The notes under the pieces are model-generated. The model was not told the origin of the DNA, did no database searches, and saw nothing but the letters and a program-made list of their open reading frames with translations. Made by a program: the position numbers and the translations under genes. From Leptodontidium sp. MPI-SDFR-AT-0119 (lineage: Eukaryota > Ascomycota > Leotiomycetes > Helotiales > Leptodontidiaceae): a stretch of 64,000 nucleotides of DNA. Positions 45,098-56,179 of the stretch are shown here, piece after piece (position 1 is the first letter of the stretch; each line of letters starts with the position of its first letter). The stretch is from NCBI GenBank assembly GCA_020726505.1, contig JAHLEZ010000004.1:3286001-3350000 (forward strand), in the 5' to 3' direction.

Positions 45098-45414
45098 TGA
45101 GAACGTGGTTCTTGCAAATAGCTCTTCAATGACTACCCACAGACTGATTCGCGCCCTTGGATTCCAATGCTCGGTATGAGAAGGGGACGCACGTACCGAG
45201 GACGAATGCTTATTTCCCTTATGCGTGCTCACCTTTTTATCTTGTTTCCTTTCACCTTATGCTCTTGATTTATGTCCTCGATGTATTTTGATCTGGCAAC
45301 TTGATATTGAGAAGCCAAACGCGAATCATAAAGAGACGTTACTGTATTTTTAGATCTATTACATCTCACAGGGTTGATGCAATGGTCAAGATGGGTAGTG
45401 AGATTTGAAAAGAT

Positions 45415-45570
45415 CTAGCAACGATTTTGCATGACCCTGACCAGTCCAAGTACCCTCCCCATCTTACCTTCGGATATCATCACTTCCCCTCCTTTGTGAC
45501 GCACACCATTTTCTTCCCCTTCAGGCGCCGAACTCGAGAATAGCTTCGCTAACCGATCAAAAAGTCCCAT
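45415..45570 (-). CDS. possible 51-aa protein with MGLF start
   Basis: Single ORF starting MGLFDRLAKLFSSSAPEGEE. The first 12 residues make an amphipathic helix and Gly2 could be acylated. Natural-looking composition but no homologue known to me and no intron evidence. It lies between convergent regulator and SDR genes. Confidence 0.25.
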   Translation of the reverse strand: MGLFDRLAKLFSSSAPEGEENGVRHKGGEVMISEGKMGRVLGLVRVMQNRC

Positions 45571-46003
45571 GGTGCTTTGCAGACTCCTCCGTAGATCAAA
45601 TGTCGCGTCGGTACATCGATTGGGTGTGGAGATAGTTGTTTATGCTCCTTGTGGACGGTATGGATAGATGTGGTGGGAGTGAGGTCGTGACTTTAGAGGT
45701 GGCTGCTAAGCATGTGTAGGAAATGGGGGCGTGGGGTGCGGGCCACTGAAAGCTCCGCGGGATTAATGAGAGAAATGATAGTTGCGCTATTATATGAGAA
45801 AGGTTGATGAAACTTCGAAGGGACTACTTAATCTGAAAACAAAGCTTTAAGTTCGTACAGCTATCTTCAGCATTGTCAAATATGCTTTGCTATGTTCTGT
45901 TGATTTTAGACTTGTTGATAAGAGAGGACCAATTGAATTACAATACGCTAAAGTGGGACCAAATACCGTAAATACTACATGAAAATGTATCACACGCTTC
46001 TTC

Positions 46004-47213
46004 CTACCCAGAATACATCAATCGCCAAGCCTGCAATGCGGGCAACTTCTTCACAGCAAGCTGTTTATTCAATTCGGTCGTTGCGACATTCCAAAGCCCC
46101 TTCACCTGACCTTCATCATCGGCAACAGGATTCGGCTTCGTGACCTTCCCAACCGGCATGAGGAACTTGCCCCCGTAAGTCTTCGCATCCCTCCTTACTT
46201 CCTCGGCCGTGGCGGCAAACAGAGGTGCCACAGCACCTTGGTCAACCGGGGCGAAGAGCAAACGTGCTACAGTTTGGATAAATAAACCATTGACCTCTAA
46301 AACGCCCTCTGTGAGGACCTCGCCTGGGTGCACGCAAGTACACAAAATTGGAAGACCTTGCTCATTGAAACGTCTCTGCAACTCCTGGGTGAATATGACA
46401 GTGGCGTTTCTCGATACAGCGTAGCGCATTAAATCAAAACCGAACACGAACTTCCCTAGGAATCGCCAAATCGCTGGGTACGAAGCGATGGGTTGTTTGA
46501 AGCATATAGCAGAGTTGAAGCGAAAATCGAAGTTACGCGGGAGCATACTGATATGCGCGATCGAGGTAAGATTTACGATTCTGACATCGGCGTTTTCTTG
46601 TTTCGTTGCGTTCTTGAGAAGGGGTATGATTCGATTGACGAACATAAATGGTCCAAGAAAGCTGAAGGTATTAGTGTTAAACACATATTTCACATTATAA
46701 AGAACGACGTACTTGCCAGCCATATGCTGTTCCCATATACCATCCACTAGCTCTGTCACTGCTGTCGAAACCGCTGCGTTATTTACTGACAGGCCGGTAC
46801 ATTAGCATATTAATTTTATCAAGGACAAAGCATATACCATACTGAGAATGTCTACTTTGCTTTCCCTCTTGCCCAGTTCCAGAGCTGCGGCATCGATACT
46901 CTTTAGATCACACAGATCCATCACCAGCCATTGGATATTCTCGGGGTCAACGTCTGGAGCCTGGGACAATAGAGTTTCCTTCGCCTTTTGCGCCTTTGAC
47001 TCAGCACGGGCCGTGAAATATACTTTTGCTCCGCGTCGAACAAGGGCTTTGATAGTTGCGTAACCAATGCCGGTGCTATAGATTCAGTGTGTTAGACCCA
47101 CCTCAGACATCTGTGCATTCTCATAAATGTAGGACTTACCAGCCACCAGTGAGAAAAACGACCTTGCCTTGGAGGCTAGGCATATCCGTTAATGGATCCC
47201 ATTGATTCGTCAT
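46004..47213 (-). CDS. short-chain dehydrogenase/reductase, YxxxR variant
   Basis: Exons 47213-47140, 47075-46843, 46785-46713 and 46661-46004 encode 345 aa. VVFLTGG-C-TGIGYATI is the TGxxxGxG cofactor loop (split by intron 1). VYFTARAESK follows strand 2, VDILINNAAVS is the NNAG-like motif, VNLTSIAHI carries the catalytic Ser, and CVHPGEVLTEGV the PG motif. The active-site segment reads RYAVSRNATVIFTQELQRRF where relatives have YxxSKxAN: the catalytic Lys is Arg. Activity is therefore doubtful. The closest relatives are retinol-dehydrogenase-like fungal SDRs. It may be the last gene of the oxidoreductase group. Confidence 0.85.
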
Positions 47214-47599
47214 GGAGGGCAAGCCGGATAAAGATTCGATCGGGAATTTAAAAGTGAGATTACAGAAATGACGATGCTTTTGGAGAGCTTCTTCTGGAGG
47301 TTAGGACAACAGTCGGACACAAGTAAAGCTCGAGATTGAATGACAAACTCGAGATTTGGTAGTTTGCAGAGAAGACACATATGCTTCTATATATACACAA
47401 GTGCTCGGATATCGAAGACACCAACGTGAATCGATCAATGCCAATAACATTCGGACAATAGAAGATGCCCGGAGTGCATATGCCCATGGTAATTGATGGC
47501 GGAATTAGTGGATCAGGCGGAGTTGTGGGAGATGGCGGCGGACAACGGGTGGAAGTGGGCGGAACTTGCAACACCCTGCTGAGATTAATACAGCTAGTT

Positions 47600-48290
47600 T
47601 CAGCTCCTGCTAAGCCTTAATTTCAAGACTAGACTCACTTCTTGATTTTCTTTTGAGGTGTTTAAAGAATTGAAAATACTGTTAGCCAGAGAAAATTTCA
47701 CGTATTTTCAACTTTTACTAAGACGCGTGTATAAAGTAAGAAAAAACTTAGATTAGTAAAATATATTACTATATTAATATTCGCTTATAAACTTCTATTA
47801 TAACTTGAAAAAATCATATATTTTTTATATTTTATTTACATTTTATTACATTTTATTACTCTTTAATTTCTTTTATACTAGATTTACACCTAATATTGAT
47901 GATGTCTCATAAAATAAAAAATATTTTTAGTATATTAAGCTTAGCCCCTTGCTAAGAAGACTGCCTGACCGTCAGGACTCAGGCTCTTAAAAAATATATG
48001 TAATCTGACGGTATTTTCAAGGGCTTGAAATTGTCTACGGTATTTGTCCATTTCCAACTACCGAGTGTTTCACCGATCATACCGCATGCCGACACCATTC
48101 CTGAAGGCACTTAAGGTTTGGCGGGTTTTGTCTTGGCAGACACCGACGACACGATATCCGTCTCCGCAAAGTTACGCCTTTCATTCGGGTGGGGGAACGG
48201 AGGCCCGGCGGAGCGTCTATATGTCGGCAACTCGGCCCACTATTTTGATGACTAATAATGCACCGCCTGTAGCGCATGCGCAACTTGGCC
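47600..48290. other. AT-rich tract before the LINE
   Basis: 47640-48000 is extremely AT-rich with no ORF, consistent with a RIP-mutated relic. A small palindrome CCTGACCGTCAGG is at about 47963. From 48040 the base composition rises again; an open frame to 48445 here is not a recognisable protein and largely shadows the LINE. Confidence 0.45.
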
Positions 48291-50157
48291 ACTTGCAAGT
48301 CAAGCAGGGTTGCCACAGGGGTCCCCGCTCTCGCCGGTGCTGTTCCTTTCTTTCAACGCCGATCTGGTCCAACGCAGAATCGATAGCAACGGAGGATCAA
48401 TGGCATTTGTGGACGACTACACCGCGTGGGTCACAGGATCGATAGCAGAAGCCAACCGGGAAGGGATCCAGGCCATCGTCGACGAGGCGCTTGACTGGGA
48501 GAAACGAAGCGGTGCAACGTTTGAGGGTAAAAAGACGATCTTGGTGCGTTTCACTCGGTGCCCGAACCGATCCAGCACGACCCCAATAACTATTAAAGGA
48601 GAAGTAGTAACGCCAAAGGAGGCCGCCAAGATCTTAGGAGTGACTATGGACTCAAAGCTACGGTACAAACAGCACATCGCGAGCGCAGCGACAAAAGGTC
48701 TCTTGGCTGCCATGGCGCTAAAGAGGTTACGAATGGTGTCCCCCTCGACCGCAAGGCAACTGTTCGAGTCAACAGTAGCACCTGTGATCGACTACGCCTC
48801 TAACGTCTGGATGCATGCATGCGGAACTGCCGGTATGGCGTCACTGAACAGAGTGCAAAGAGTAGGAGCACAGGCAATTATAGGTTCATTCCGCACAGTG
48901 GCCGTCGCTGTGGCCGAAACAGAAGCAAGCATACGAACGGTACGCGAGCGGCACGCAGATCGGGCTGCCAAGCTATGGGTCGGCCTTCATACGCTGCCCA
49001 AGACAAATCCGCTCTCGAGAATTAGTACCAGGGTATTGCGAAGATTCACATCGCCATTACAAAAGATAGCCCAAGCACACGAAGATATACCGACAGACAC
49101 TGTAGAAACCATCCAAGAATATGCGATTAGCCCATGGGAACCACGAATACCAGCAATCATCAACCCGGACAGCGAGAGAGCGGCGGAAGTGGCCAATTGC
49201 ATCAGCGGCATATACATTGCAACAAGCTCATCTGAGAGGAAAGGCATAGTAGGCATGGGAGGCGCCGTTTTCGACACCTACGGTAGGATGCCAAATGGGC
49301 AGCCCATCACATTCGCGATCACTCTTGGACCGAGATTAGAACAAAACCCGTACGTTGCCGAGCTCGAAGCGATAGCAATGGCGATTTAGGGAGTTCCCCT
49401 ATACCTCTTGAGGAGAGAGATCACAATCGTCACCAGTAACCAGGCGGCGCTACAAGTGGTAAGCCAACCAAAACAACAGTCGGGTCAGGCCAGCGTGATG
49501 CGAATCTACGATACAGTCAGAGAACTGAGGGAAGGACACAATCGAGTCCTCCTCATGTGGGCCCCAGCACAGCAAGAGTTTCGTCTCAGGAAAGAAGCCA
49601 AGAAGGCAGCACGAAGGGCCACGGAGACAGGCAGATTACCACAGAAACTATTCTTTAACGCCAAATCCACAATTATTAACATAGCAAAAGCAAAGAGGCA
49701 AATCGGCAACACGCTCCCTGATAGGGTGGGAAAACACCTGAAGAAAATAGACACAGCGTTACTAGGGCGACACACCCGTACCTTGTACGACGCCTTTGGA
49801 AGAAGGGAAGCAAACGTGCTAGCACAGCTGCGGACGGGCATGGCACGGGTCAACGGGTATCTACATCGTATCGGGGCAGCATAATCGGATCAGTATGCTT
49901 ACGGACAGGCAAGAGAGATAGTTGAACACTTCCTCTTTAACTGCTTATGGTAGGACACGCACCGAGAATGCTTACTAGAGCAAACGGAGACCAGAAGGGG
50001 TAGCCTCTCCTACTACCTAGGAGGGAAAGCACCATCTAACCCGCTGAATTGGAAACCCGACATCGAAGCGGTACGGACCACTATCAAGTACGCCATCGCA
50101 ACAGGCCGATTCGACAAAGAGGTGGAACACACAGCAACCCAGACGTCACAGGCGTGA
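48260..50157 (+). mobile_element. 5'-truncated LINE (non-LTR retrotransposon), RT/RNase H ORF
   Basis: One plus-strand frame runs from QAGLPQGSPLSPVLF (RT domain) through MAFVDDYTAW (the catalytic DD, usually FADD) and RLRMVSPSTARQLFESTVAPVIDYASNVW to an RNase H-like part (GMGGAVFDTYG, AELEAIAMAI, TSNQAALQV). It ends with a degraded zinc knuckle (QYAYGQAREIVEHFLFNC, where C-x-C would be expected). Three stops interrupt it: TAG 49387-49389, TAA 49882-49884 and TAG 49951-49953; the frame closes at TGA 50155-50157. TGG-to-TAG and Cys-to-Tyr changes are G-to-A, as in RIP. The endonuclease and most of the RT are missing. Similar to Tad1-clade elements. Confidence 0.8.
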
Positions 50158-50622
50158 CTTGCATTAAGACTCCCCCCTTCCTTTTGTTTTCCCCTTCCCC
50201 CCCTTACTCAACTAACCCACCACGCACCCTCGTGGCTTAGCAGGTCTTGCTTCAACCGCTGAAGATAGGACGTTGAACACTTGGAGGAGTTATCTCCAAG
50301 TACACTTGCTACTAACAAACCTACGGGACCACGTCGAATTGTAGAATCAAAAGCTAGAACAAAAAACCGTTCAAAGCGAACGTAGGGGCTGTCACGAGAC
50401 CATGGCGGAACTGGAGGAATTGAACCCATGTAAATAGTACTAGTGCCCTTTAGGCTTAGCCGGGCTCAATAAACCTTCATCAACTTGCAAGTCATCTCCG
50501 AGCCCGCCTCTCTGCTATTTCCTTGTATAGCTTTACGACAATGCTTGCTTCGGTCAAGCATGAGCTTTGATTATCCCTAAGATGCTCAACGAACTTTGGC
50601 TAACCCGAGTCCTTGGTTTTAG

Positions 50623-52312
50623 GAAGGCACCGGATATGCAATTCTCAGTGGGACTTCAATGGCCACTCCTTACGTTTCGGGCTCCCTGGCACTACTGAAA
50701 TCACAGTTCCCTAATACATCAGTGCAGAAGTTGAGAGAGATTCTTCAGAGCACTGCCACCAATATCCCATACGCTTACGAAAAATCACTACGTACATCGG
50801 TTGCTCAACAAGGAGGCGGACTTATCAATGTAAGAAACCTCATTTCTCCAGCTGGTGCATTATTAACTTCATCCAGGTGTACAATGCCATTCATTTCGAG
50901 TCGTCTGTCAGTCCATCGGAATTGAATCTTGGCGATTTGGACCAGTTGAAACCTCAGGAGATCACAATTGAGAACAATTCCGGCACAAGCAAGACATATG
51001 GCGAGTCGGCTTTGTCGTTTATTTGAATGTCAGAAACTAATATCAGTACAGTCATCTCTCATGAACCCGCCGGAGAGACAAATCTGGTACCTCACCAGTA
51101 TAGAAACGATCGTGACTCAGCCCTTCCTGGGTTATACGCATCCTACGCAACAATCAAGTTCTCGAGCACCTCAATCACTCTCAAGGCGGGGGAGTCGGCA
51201 AACTTCACAGCAACTTTTCAACCCCCATCAGACATCGCCGACGATTTCCTGCCTGTGTATTCAGGTTTCATCAAGATAACCAACAACAACGATCAGTTCA
51301 AAGTTGCCTACCTTGGGCAGCCGTACTCGCGATACAAGACGGATTACATAGATGCAACTTCGAATACCGGCACGAAGCTTCCAGAACTCGTTGTCTTCGA
51401 CGAGAACAATGCTCAAAATACCGTTACGGATATCCAGACGTATGATTTCGGACTCAGTGCTCCGGGAGAAGGGTAAGTCAATTCTGCCAGCGAGTATATT
51501 GCCTCTTTTCACTGTCCCCAAAATTTCCTGTACTTTCAATATGCCATTCTCGCAACGACATCTGACACTGGAGATCCTGGGATTCACTCCGCTCAGCAAC
51601 TCAGTGATGGGCTTGAGATAGAAATAACCCAGGATCTTAGGACCCAGCATCCTAGCTTCTCATGTGTCCATCCTGTTTTGGGACATGTATTGATACGATA
51701 GCTAACTTTGAGTGTCTAAATGTAGGTACCCATATCTGAACTGGCTTACTCTACAGTCCAGCCAGTACTTCCGCATAGACATTGTTCCGTACAATACCAC
51801 CTTCGTCCCAGATTTCTGTAAGTTTTTGCACTGTCGGATTCCAGATTCACATGTCTACTGAGTGGCTTGAGACATATCACGAGAAAGTTCGCTAACGAAG
51901 TTACGTAGACGGCTTCACATTCAATGAAACTAACCGTGAGTTGACTAACCCCCCGCCGTACTTTCTCTACAAGGACTAAACGTTTGATTTTCATAATCAC
52001 CAAATCCCCTAGTTAAGTATACTGATAGCGAAACATCGTATGGTGTACCTGATTCCGCCCTGCCACTTCAATACCCTAACCTGCCCTTCAGCGACATTGG
52101 TACCGGAGCTGACACGTAAGACTTCCCATCTCATGTCCTGTGCTCTACTCAAACAATGAAATCTCCACAAACTGACATCGGACTTCTGTAGTTACGGTTT
52201 ATGGTATGATATGCTACTTAATAGACGTCCCACCTGGTATCTGTGGGCTCTCGTCGGTGTGGCATACGACTATGGCGCAGTGCCTCTGGGAGATTTGCCG
52301 GCGGGGGATTAG
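50623..52312 (+). pseudogene. C-terminal half of a secreted subtilisin-like protease (S8)
   Basis: The first exon opens after an intron acceptor (GTTTTAG, 50616-50622) with GYAILSGTSMATPYVSGSLALL, the catalytic-Ser block of subtilases. It is followed by a protease-associated Fn3-like domain (LKPQEITIENNSGTSKTY, SITLKAGESANFTATFQPP) and a C-terminal domain ending YDYGAVPLGDLPAGD. At least five further introns fit. The upstream exons with the catalytic Asp and His are absent; instead the LINE ends about 470 bp upstream. The intron near 51000 needs a non-standard GTCGGC donor. The gene has lost its start and cannot make an active protease. Confidence 0.75.
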
Positions 52313-52574
52313 CCCTTTTAAGGGTGTTGAGGTGGGGTGGTGATGCGAGCAGTGAAGAGGGGTATCAAAGCTGGTTGAGTCCTATTATCAGGGTAAAGAG
52401 GAATTTATGAGCAGTCCGTTGGGTAACTTTCTCGGATGTGGGTTGGGAGAGATAGGGTGGATCTTAGGGCTTGTTGGTATTTGAACGGAGGAATGGATGG
52501 AGAGAGGGAGATTTCCTTGGGGAAGCAGGGGTGGGCGAGCTGCGGCATAGAAATACTATTTTATCTGGAGTAAA

Positions 52575-53040
52575 GTGGTCCACTATGATTTCGCAGCTAC
52601 TCGAGTAGTAGTTTCGGAGGGCTTGCGATTCGGGGGAGGAGATAGGTTAAGGCAAGGGGATACTGGTTCTCCTATTCGCTGTGGGGTGCCAAGAGGACCG
52701 CCATGTGACCCTTATTCAGAAGATAACGCGCCAGCTCACGCTTCCAAATGCCAAGAGACGGTTTACAATCGTCGAGTGGTTATCAAGATACTCAGACCAA
52801 GTAAATCTATTGATCTCAACGCTATAGAACCCACTTGGTTGTGGATGAAAAGAGAGACTACGGAGACAGGGGGCATTGATAATAGGGCTAAGTTGGGGGC
52901 GAAGTGGGAGAAGTGTTAGGAGACGTTGCCGAAAGTAAAATCCAAGAATAGATTGAAATGATTCTTTATCATATCCAAGATATCATCTGTTTGCAAGGGG
53001 AACATGTACAAACAAGGAAGAAAGAAAGGGCAAGCAAAAA
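52575..53040 (+). mobile_element. Tc1/mariner-type DDE transposase fragment
   Basis: SEDNAPAHASKCQETVYNRR, ILRPSKSIDLNAIEPTWLWMKRET matches the C-terminal catalytic part of DDE transposases (second D in EDNAPAH, third acidic residue in LNAIEPxW). The ORF stops at 52919 (TAG in WEKC-stop-ETLPKV). A shifted frame continues with IEMILYHIQDIICLQGEHV to about 53040. The N-terminal half is missing. Dead fragment with G-to-A type stops. Confidence 0.7.
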
Positions 53041-53805
53041 TAGCTGTATGTTAGGTAGCAGAATTGCTTGACTTATTTCTTGACCCAGCAGTAGAGATCC
53101 CAAATTAAGCGAGAATAACTTCAGGGGTTATTTCGGATGGTGTATGCCACGTTCTCCGTACCATCCGCTCCCGCCGGTACTTGTAGCTTAACTTGGCGCC
53201 GATTGACAACACCGAATGACGATACCGTTTCAGACGTATGGGGCGAGGTATATCCGTGCTTTGAGGCTGAGCCACTCATGAAAATCATTTCCCTTGCTCC
53301 CTTGACTCACTGGGCTGACAGTGGAGGCTGTCCGCTACCAGGGAAAGGAGTTGTACTGGTTCGTCAGAAGACCTTGTAGTGGGTAGTCTCCACTATCAGC
53401 TCACTGCATAAAGGGATCAGTTTTGTCTTATCAGCACTCGCTATCGGTTCCTCATCCGGTGCATTCCATCAGAATAGCAACTGGGAACCCGGGGCGTGGA
53501 GCCCAGAGCCACAGCCTCCAAGATTCGCGGCCCAAGGCTTACCGGAGTCCAGTCATGGTGATCGCTGAAGTCAAAGGAGATTGAATGCTTGCTCGTATCT
53601 CTGTACTGTCTGTCTACAAATCCATCCTTACGTATGCGGCAAAACTCAATCCAGATTAATCCTCGGATCGTGGAAGATTGACGAGCCGGATTACTCCGTC
53701 GATTTTTAAGTCTCAAGGAAGTATATATCTCTATTTCTTCTTGCTAGTTCTCCCTGATCATATCCTGCATTGTTGTTACCCGTTTATTCTCCCTTTTTTG
53801 CTACA
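53041..53805. other. intergenic, one unexplained ORF
   Basis: An 80-codon plus-strand ORF (53137-53379, VYATFSVPSAPAGTCSLTWRR) faintly resembles the C-terminal domain of fungal But2-like proteins, but it is too short and isolated to call. The rest is presumed promoter of the multicopper oxidase. Confidence 0.35.
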
Positions 53806-56179
53806 ATGAGGACTTCCTTTTTTTCATTTGGTCTATTGGCGACCAGTTTGGCCTCACCCACTTTGGCCGACTCCAAACCATCACTTACGAAAGATTGCTC
53901 AGAGACCGTCATATTCCCTATAACTCTAACGTGGGCCAAGGGCACTCCAGATGGGTTCGAAAGGGACCTAATACACGTCAATGGGCAATTTCCTGGAAAG
54001 GCACTGGACGTCAAGCAAGGCGTTAATGTCGAGGTACACTGAACGAAGTTGGTCGCTGTTCCCTTTCTAACAAGAGTAGTTTGTCGTACACAATCAACTT
54101 CCCTTCGCAACTACTATTCACTTTCACGGCATTGAGTACGTTTCCATCTCTCTGCCAACTTAATACTGATAGCTGATAATAAATCTCAGACAGTTTCATA
54201 CTCCATGGTCTGGTACGGATCTCAACCACGCATTTGGAGTACTAGTTACTAATCCAACCAACAGATGGTGTTCCTGGTTTGACACAGTCAGGTATTCTGC
54301 CAGGAGAAACTTTCGTTTACAAATGGAAGGCCGAGCAGTACGGAACATATTGGTATCACAGCCACTACAAAGGTCAGCTCGAAGATGGACTATTCGGAGC
54401 TATCCGTATCAAGTGTGTCTAAAGTCTTTCCAGATATAGAAACAGAAAGCTGATATTGTTAGACCTGCTGAAGGAACGCCGAACCCACTCGATAAAATTT
54501 CCAACACCACCCAATCACTTTATCAGCTTCAGAAAGCTATAGAGAATCCCGAGCTCGTTCTCTTGTCGGACTGGAGCCATTTCACTAGCGAACAGCTGTA
54601 CAATACCAGTATCGAAGCTAAGGTTGATCCAATGTAAGTCTCCTTCTCGCTAATAACTACGGCCCAGAAACTCAAGTCCCATAGATGCGGTGATTCTCTG
54701 CTAGTCAATGGTAAAGGCTCGGTCAACTGCCCAGGTGTTCCATTTCTGATGAGCCTGAACCCACCGCAAGCGTTACCTCTCCTACAAGGACAGAACCTGA
54801 CCGATAAGGGTTGTGTTGCCTTGTCAAATACAATTTCGCAGACTACACGGCCTAAGAATCTCGATCGTGTCCCGCCAGGAATGTGGGAGGGCTGCAATGC
54901 AACTACTTCGGAGCTTACTGTCATTGAAGCTGATCCTCAGAAAGGATGGATAAGTCTAAATTTCATTAGTACTGCTAGTATGCAAGCACTGGCCGGTATG
55001 AATTCCTAGAACTCAAACCTTTGACAATTACTAACACCGTTGAAGTCTCAATCGATGACCATCCGATGTGGCTCTATGAGATTGACGGTCGTTACGTTGA
55101 GCCACAACTTGTTGATGTAAGCTATAAACTCGTATTTAGCATGGATATACTGACATAAGATTTAGGCTATGACTCTTTCGCATGGTGCCCGACACGCAGT
55201 CATGGTTCAGCTCGATAAACCGGCTCGGGACTACACGATTCATCTCGCCAGTTCTGGCTTCAATCAAAAGGTATATACCTCAGCAGCCCTCTCTTATAAG
55301 GGGGGCAGTGGCGAAAATATTCCCAACGCATCCATCAATTATGCCGGTCTCAACACAACTGCGAATGTCAGAATTTTCGACGAGAGAACTATTGTCCCGT
55401 TTCCGCCTATTCATCCCGCTCAAACTTCAGATCAGACCTTCAAGCTAGTCTTGAACCACACAGGAGAGGCCTATTCATGGTCCCTCAAAGACGAGAAGCT
55501 ATACCTTCCATCTTATGAAGATATCGCCCCCTTGATTTACAACTCGAGTGGACTCGACGGTACTGGGCTCACGATGACGACGAAGAATAATTCTTGGGTT
55601 GATTTGATTTTTGTGGCGACTATCAGTGGAGGGATACAACCATCTCACCCTATTCACAAGCACTCTAACAAGGGGTTTGTTATTGTAAGTGCTGATGCTA
55701 GCTCAAACTCTAGTTCAAGCGCTGTTAAGATTATCTTATTATCTGACAATCATGTAGGGTTACGGCAGTGGCGAGTTCAACTACACCGATGTGGCAGAAG
55801 CATTACAGTTTATCCCCCAGAACTTTAATCTCGATAACCCTCCTTACAGAGATACCTTTACCACCCTTACGGCTTTAACAGAGTCTACTTGGATGGTTGT
55901 GCGATATAAATCCGAGAACCCAGGTGTAAGTCCTTTTCTATCCCCAGGCATATTCACATGCTGACTCTTCCAGCCATTCTTGATGCACTGCCACATCAGT
56001 CCCCACATGACCGGAGGAATGGGGTAAGTCTCTATTTCCGAAATTGACATTTCCTTTGACCTCTAGTTGCTGATTCTATATAATTTAGTGTTGCCATTTT
56101 AGACGGGTATGGTGACTGGCCGGTGGTACCACCTGAGTATCAGCCAGGTGCAAACGGTGGAAGCATAAGCGGGTACTAG
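53806..56179 (+). CDS. multicopper oxidase (laccase/ferroxidase-like)
   Basis: Eleven exons, all in phase: 53806-54033, 54080-54135, 54190-54212, 54265-54412, 54463-54633, 54685-54995, 55046-55116, 55166-55684, 55758-55925, 55974-56023 and 56089-56179, giving 611 aa. Signal peptide MRTSFFSFGLLATSLASPTLA. Copper ligands: TTIHFHG, GTYWYHSHYKGQ, HPIHKHSNKGFVI and PFLMHCHISPHM. All four clusters are present, so the trinuclear and type 1 sites look complete. It should oxidise phenols or metal ions with O2 outside the cell. The branch resembles ascomycete pigment-type oxidases rather than classical laccases (tentative). Many Asn-x-Ser/Thr sites fit secretion. Confidence 0.92.

Noticed and set aside
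50410..50430. tRNA-like GGTTCAATTCC on the minus strand followed by a TCCGCCA-like end
   Set aside because: No consistent cloverleaf: the T stem pairs only weakly and no A box or anticodon arm could be placed at the right distance.
53137..53379. 80-codon ORF with a faint But2-like pattern
   Set aside because: Too short, isolated and without a signal peptide or supporting exons.
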